NCBI GenBank assembly: GCA_016840385.1
Contig: JAEOSL010000140.1
Location: forward strand, 1-8,297
Direction: 5' to 3'
Source of the DNA: Candidatus Thorarchaeota archaeon
GTDB lineage: Archaea; Asgardarchaeota; Thorarchaeia; Thorarchaeales; Thorarchaeaceae
DNA: 8,297 bases
Below the pieces are notes generated by a model. The model was given only the letters and a program-made list of their open reading frames with translations. It was not told the origin of the DNA and ran no database searches. The position numbers and the translations under genes were made by a program. Every line of letters starts with the position of its first letter. Position 1 is the stretch's first letter. Of the stretch, positions 6,371 through 8,297 are shown piece after piece.

Positions 6371-7803
6371 TTTCGCACCCCCAAACCAAGCTTTCCAGGA
6401 TTCATTATTCCATTTGGATCGAGAACTTCTTTGATCTGTTTCAAGACACTAAATGCAGAACCTAATTCATCTTCAATATACGTACTACGTGAGAAACCCA
6501 CACCATGCTGATGACTCATGGTACCTCCCTCACGTAGACATACCGCAACCCCATCATCCCAGATTTTTGTGTAAGTTTCCCATGCTTCCTCTGCAGTTGC
6601 TCGAGAACTGAAGAATATCATGTAGATGCTTCCACCATTGTGGTACATGTGAGAGAAGTGGGACATCACAATTGCATCATGTGCTTCCATTGCTTCTTTC
6701 ATCGCATGGTAGATGTTCTCCAGCTTATCGTAAGTTGCTACAATATCTATTGTATCTCCAATCGCAAAACCAGAGGTTGTCAACCGACTAGGATAGTACA
6801 TGTCATAACGATGTTCCCACCATCTCTTTGCTGGACCTTCTCCATGATCGGTTCCACCTTGTTCAGTACATATCTTCATTGATTTGTTTTCATCAATATC
6901 ATTCTGGGCGGAGTCACCATCAAAACCCAGTAGTAGCATGCAATGACCTTCCTCGAATTTAAAATGCATCGAGAAAGCCATCGCGGCATCCTCAGGGTCA
7001 TAGAGTCGAGCTACAGATGGTTCAATTCCAATTCTGAAAATGTGACGAATTGCTTCAAGACCACTATGAATGTCAGGAAATGAATAGCTTCGGAATCTAC
7101 GTTCTTCGGGAATCAAAAATAGACGAAGAGTAGCTTCAGTGATTATTCCAAGTACACCTTCGGAACCTATGAATAACTGTTGAAGATCAGGACCGACAGA
7201 ATGTCTAGGAACTGCTTTGCAGTCTACTGTTGAACCATTGGGAAGTATGACTTGCAAACCAAGTGTGAGATCCTCGATTTTGCCGTAGAGCGATGAGAGA
7301 GACCCTCCAGAACGAGTTGCGATAAAACCACCCATATTGGAAGATCGTAGAGATGTGGGAGTGTGACCAAGTGTATATCCATGTCGATTCACTTCCTCCT
7401 CCAAATCGATTCCAACAACTCCAGCTTCAACTCTCACAGTCATTGATTCATGATCAATTGGATGAATCTTGCTCATCCGTTTCATATCTAGCTGAATTCC
7501 ACCATAGATTGCTAGTGTTCCTCCACAAGTACCCGCACCTCCACCAACTGGAATCACAGGAACCTTCAGATCATTTGCTACCACCAGTATCTTTGCAATC
7601 TCTTCACCAGATGCAGGAAAGACAATCATATCAGCGAGCGGCATCATTTCACCAGCACGAAGCTTGGCTGCATTAAGTTGCCAGGCATCGTGTGCATTTA
7701 GCACCCTATCGGTTTCCAGCTGCGTTACGTGTTCTTTCCCAACAATTGAAACCATACTGTCGTATAATTTCTTCTTCGTCTTTGGGTCAACCAAGAGTTT
7801 CAT
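6367..7803 (-). CDS. FAD-binding oxidase of the GlcD/AGPS superfamily
   Basis: Flavoprotein with a PCMH/vanillyl-alcohol-oxidase fold. Relatives oxidise 2-hydroxy acids (GlcD, D-lactate dehydrogenase) or, in AGPS, swap an acyl for an alkyl group on DHAP without net redox. In 478 residues the FAD domain shows VIPVGGGAGTCGG (about 83-95), GHTPTSLRSSNMGGFIATRSGG (about 146-167, in two halves around NMGG), and FIGSEGVLGIITEATLRL (about 211-228). The C-terminal domain carries GGTMSHQHGVG (about 426-436) and the family ending LDPNGIMNPGKLG. The SHQHGVG block and the IATRSGG/YGKIEDL block are closer to AGPS than to GlcD, whose matching block is usually SGEHGIG. Being overlapped on both sides by iron-sulfur genes argues for a dehydrogenase passing electrons to them, not an ether-lipid enzyme. 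Start: ATG at 7803 shares its A with the upstream TGA; a GTG at 7806 adds one residue. The substrate is unknown. Confidence 0.92.
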   Translation of the reverse strand: MKLLVDPKTKKKLYDSMVSIVGKEHVTQLETDRVLNAHDAWQLNAAKLRAGEMMPLADMIVFPASGEEIAKILVVANDLKVPVIPVGGGAGTCGGTLAIYGGIQLDMKRMSKIHPIDHESMTVRVEAGVVGIDLEEEVNRHGYTLGHTPTSLRSSNMGGFIATRSGGSLSSLYGKIEDLTLGLQVILPNGSTVDCKAVPRHSVGPDLQQLFIGSEGVLGIITEATLRLFLIPEERRFRSYSFPDIHSGLEAIRHIFRIGIEPSVARLYDPEDAAMAFSMHFKFEEGHCMLLLGFDGDSAQNDIDENKSMKICTEQGGTDHGEGPAKRWWEHRYDMYYPSRLTTSGFAIGDTIDIVATYDKLENIYHAMKEAMEAHDAIVMSHFSHMYHNGGSIYMIFFSSRATAEEAWETYTKIWDDGVAVCLREGGTMSHQHGVGFSRSTYIEDELGSAFSVLKQIKEVLDPNGIMNPGKLGLGVRK

Positions 7804-8297
7804 CACTCCTTTTTTGGAAGTCTTTGCGCAATGAATACTGTAAGATCATCAACTTCAATTGAACTTCCACTCTTGAACAGGTTACTCTCAAGTTGTGCAG
7901 TACAGAGAGGACATGGAGTTACAACTCGCTCTGCACCAGTCTTCTGAAGAGCTTGCATGTTCTCCTTTGTAACTGCGTTTGCCACATCAGTAGAATGGTA
8001 GGAAACCATCCCTCCACCTCCACAGCATGAATCATGAGCAATTGATTCACTAACTCGGACCCCAGGCATGCTACGCAGTATGTTCAATGCATGATCCATC
8101 ACCTGACGAGAGGTGTGTCGAATTAGATGGCAAGGGTCATGAACAGAAACATGAACTTGACTTTCACCACCAGAATCTTTTAGAGCATCAGCAATTCGTT
8201 CGAAACCAATCTCTTCAGCAAGGTACTCAAGAAGATGATAAGCAGGAACGCCCCATTCATCCCGTTCAGACATATCAGCCAGATTAGATGTACATCC
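7803..8297 (-). CDS. C-terminal part of a second CCG-domain iron-sulfur protein (5' end outside window)
   Basis: The frame is open to the right edge, so this is the last 164 residues of a longer protein; the ATG at 8273 is probably internal. The first visible residues, GCTSNLADM, look like the end of a CX2C pair closing a first CCG domain, followed by the typical VPAYHLLEYLAE stretch. A complete second CCG motif is present: HDPCHL, then 34 residues to the CC of HDSCCGGGGMV, 36 more to TPCPLC. Relatives are HdrB, HdrD, GlcF and LutA. Whether it also has N-terminal ferredoxin-type motifs cannot be seen. Its TGA overlaps the start of the FAD oxidase gene, so the two products are probably made in step and act together. 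With the other iron-sulfur gene it brackets the flavoprotein, an arrangement worth noting because one such subunit is the usual partner. Confidence 0.88.
   Translation of the reverse strand, partial: GCTSNLADMSERDEWGVPAYHLLEYLAEEIGFERIADALKDSGGESQVHVSVHDPCHLIRHTSRQVMDHALNILRSMPGVRVSESIAHDSCCGGGGMVSYHSTDVANAVTKENMQALQKTGAERVVTPCPLCTAQLESNLFKSGSSIEVDDLTVFIAQRLPKKE
7806..7810 (-). promoter_or_regulatory. Ribosome binding site at the iron-sulfur/FAD oxidase junction
   Basis: The - strand reads AAGGAGTGATG, so AGGAG ends two bases before the ATG at 7803 and overlaps the alternative GTG at 7806. The spacing is unusually short. With TGA and ATG interleaved, re-initiation by ribosomes finishing the upstream gene is more likely than independent initiation. 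The overlap with GTG is the reason for preferring ATG. Confidence 0.5.

Noticed and set aside
7353..7676. 107-residue + strand open frame
   Set aside because: It lies wholly antisense to the FAD oxidase, has no family motif, and its His/Gln/Leu-rich composition is typical of a shadow frame. The same holds for the + strand frames at 5275-5598 and 4390-4707.
6367..7803. Alkylglycerone-phosphate synthase for ether lipids
   Set aside because: The motifs are similar, but overlap with two iron-sulfur genes points to electron transfer, and no lipid gene is nearby. Kept only as an alternative.
8271..8273. ATG at 8273 as the true start of the right-edge iron-sulfur gene
   Set aside because: The frame stays open to the window edge and the residues just upstream (GCTSNLAD) look like conserved CCG-domain sequence, so the gene is truncated by the window.

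Overview
The window looks like part of a prokaryotic, probably archaeal, chromosome. The reasons are a T-rich tract without a strong stem after the left-hand gene, Shine-Dalgarno-like GGTG/GAGG sites, a TATA/BRE-like promoter candidate, and HdrB/HdrD-type cysteine-rich iron-sulfur proteins with an archaeal flavour. An uncultured Asgard-type archaeon would fit, but no rRNA or taxonomic marker is present, so this is inference only.

Layout: the left edge holds the last 68 codons of an unidentified + strand gene. It is followed by a T-rich tract and a gene-free convergent spacer (208-448). Everything from 449 to the right edge is a tight run of seven genes on the - strand, so transcription runs from high to low coordinates. 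In that order: (a) a CCG-domain iron-sulfur protein cut by the right edge; (b) an FAD-binding oxidase of the GlcD/alkylglycerone-phosphate-synthase (AGPS) fold; (c) a second iron-sulfur protein with two 4Fe-4S motifs and two complete CCG motifs; (d) a radical SAM enzyme with unusual CX8CX2C cysteine spacing, resembling the MSMEG_0568/NitD family; (e) a GNAT acetyltransferase; (f) an aldehyde dehydrogenase superfamily protein with an insertion near its N-terminus; (g) a NusB-domain RsmB/NOL1-like RNA m5C methyltransferase. Genes a-b-c overlap at their start/stop codons, c-d are 13 bp apart, d-e 60 bp, e-f 77 bp and f-g less than 50 bp.

Working model (inference): a, b and c form one flavin/iron-sulfur redox complex. 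It would oxidise a hydroxy-acid or similar substrate and pass electrons through [4Fe-4S] and possibly non-cubane clusters. The radical SAM protein, acetyltransferase and aldehyde dehydrogenase may act on the same pathway. I do not recognise this set as a described operon and the substrate cannot be read from the sequence. The RNA methyltransferase is probably a housekeeping passenger.
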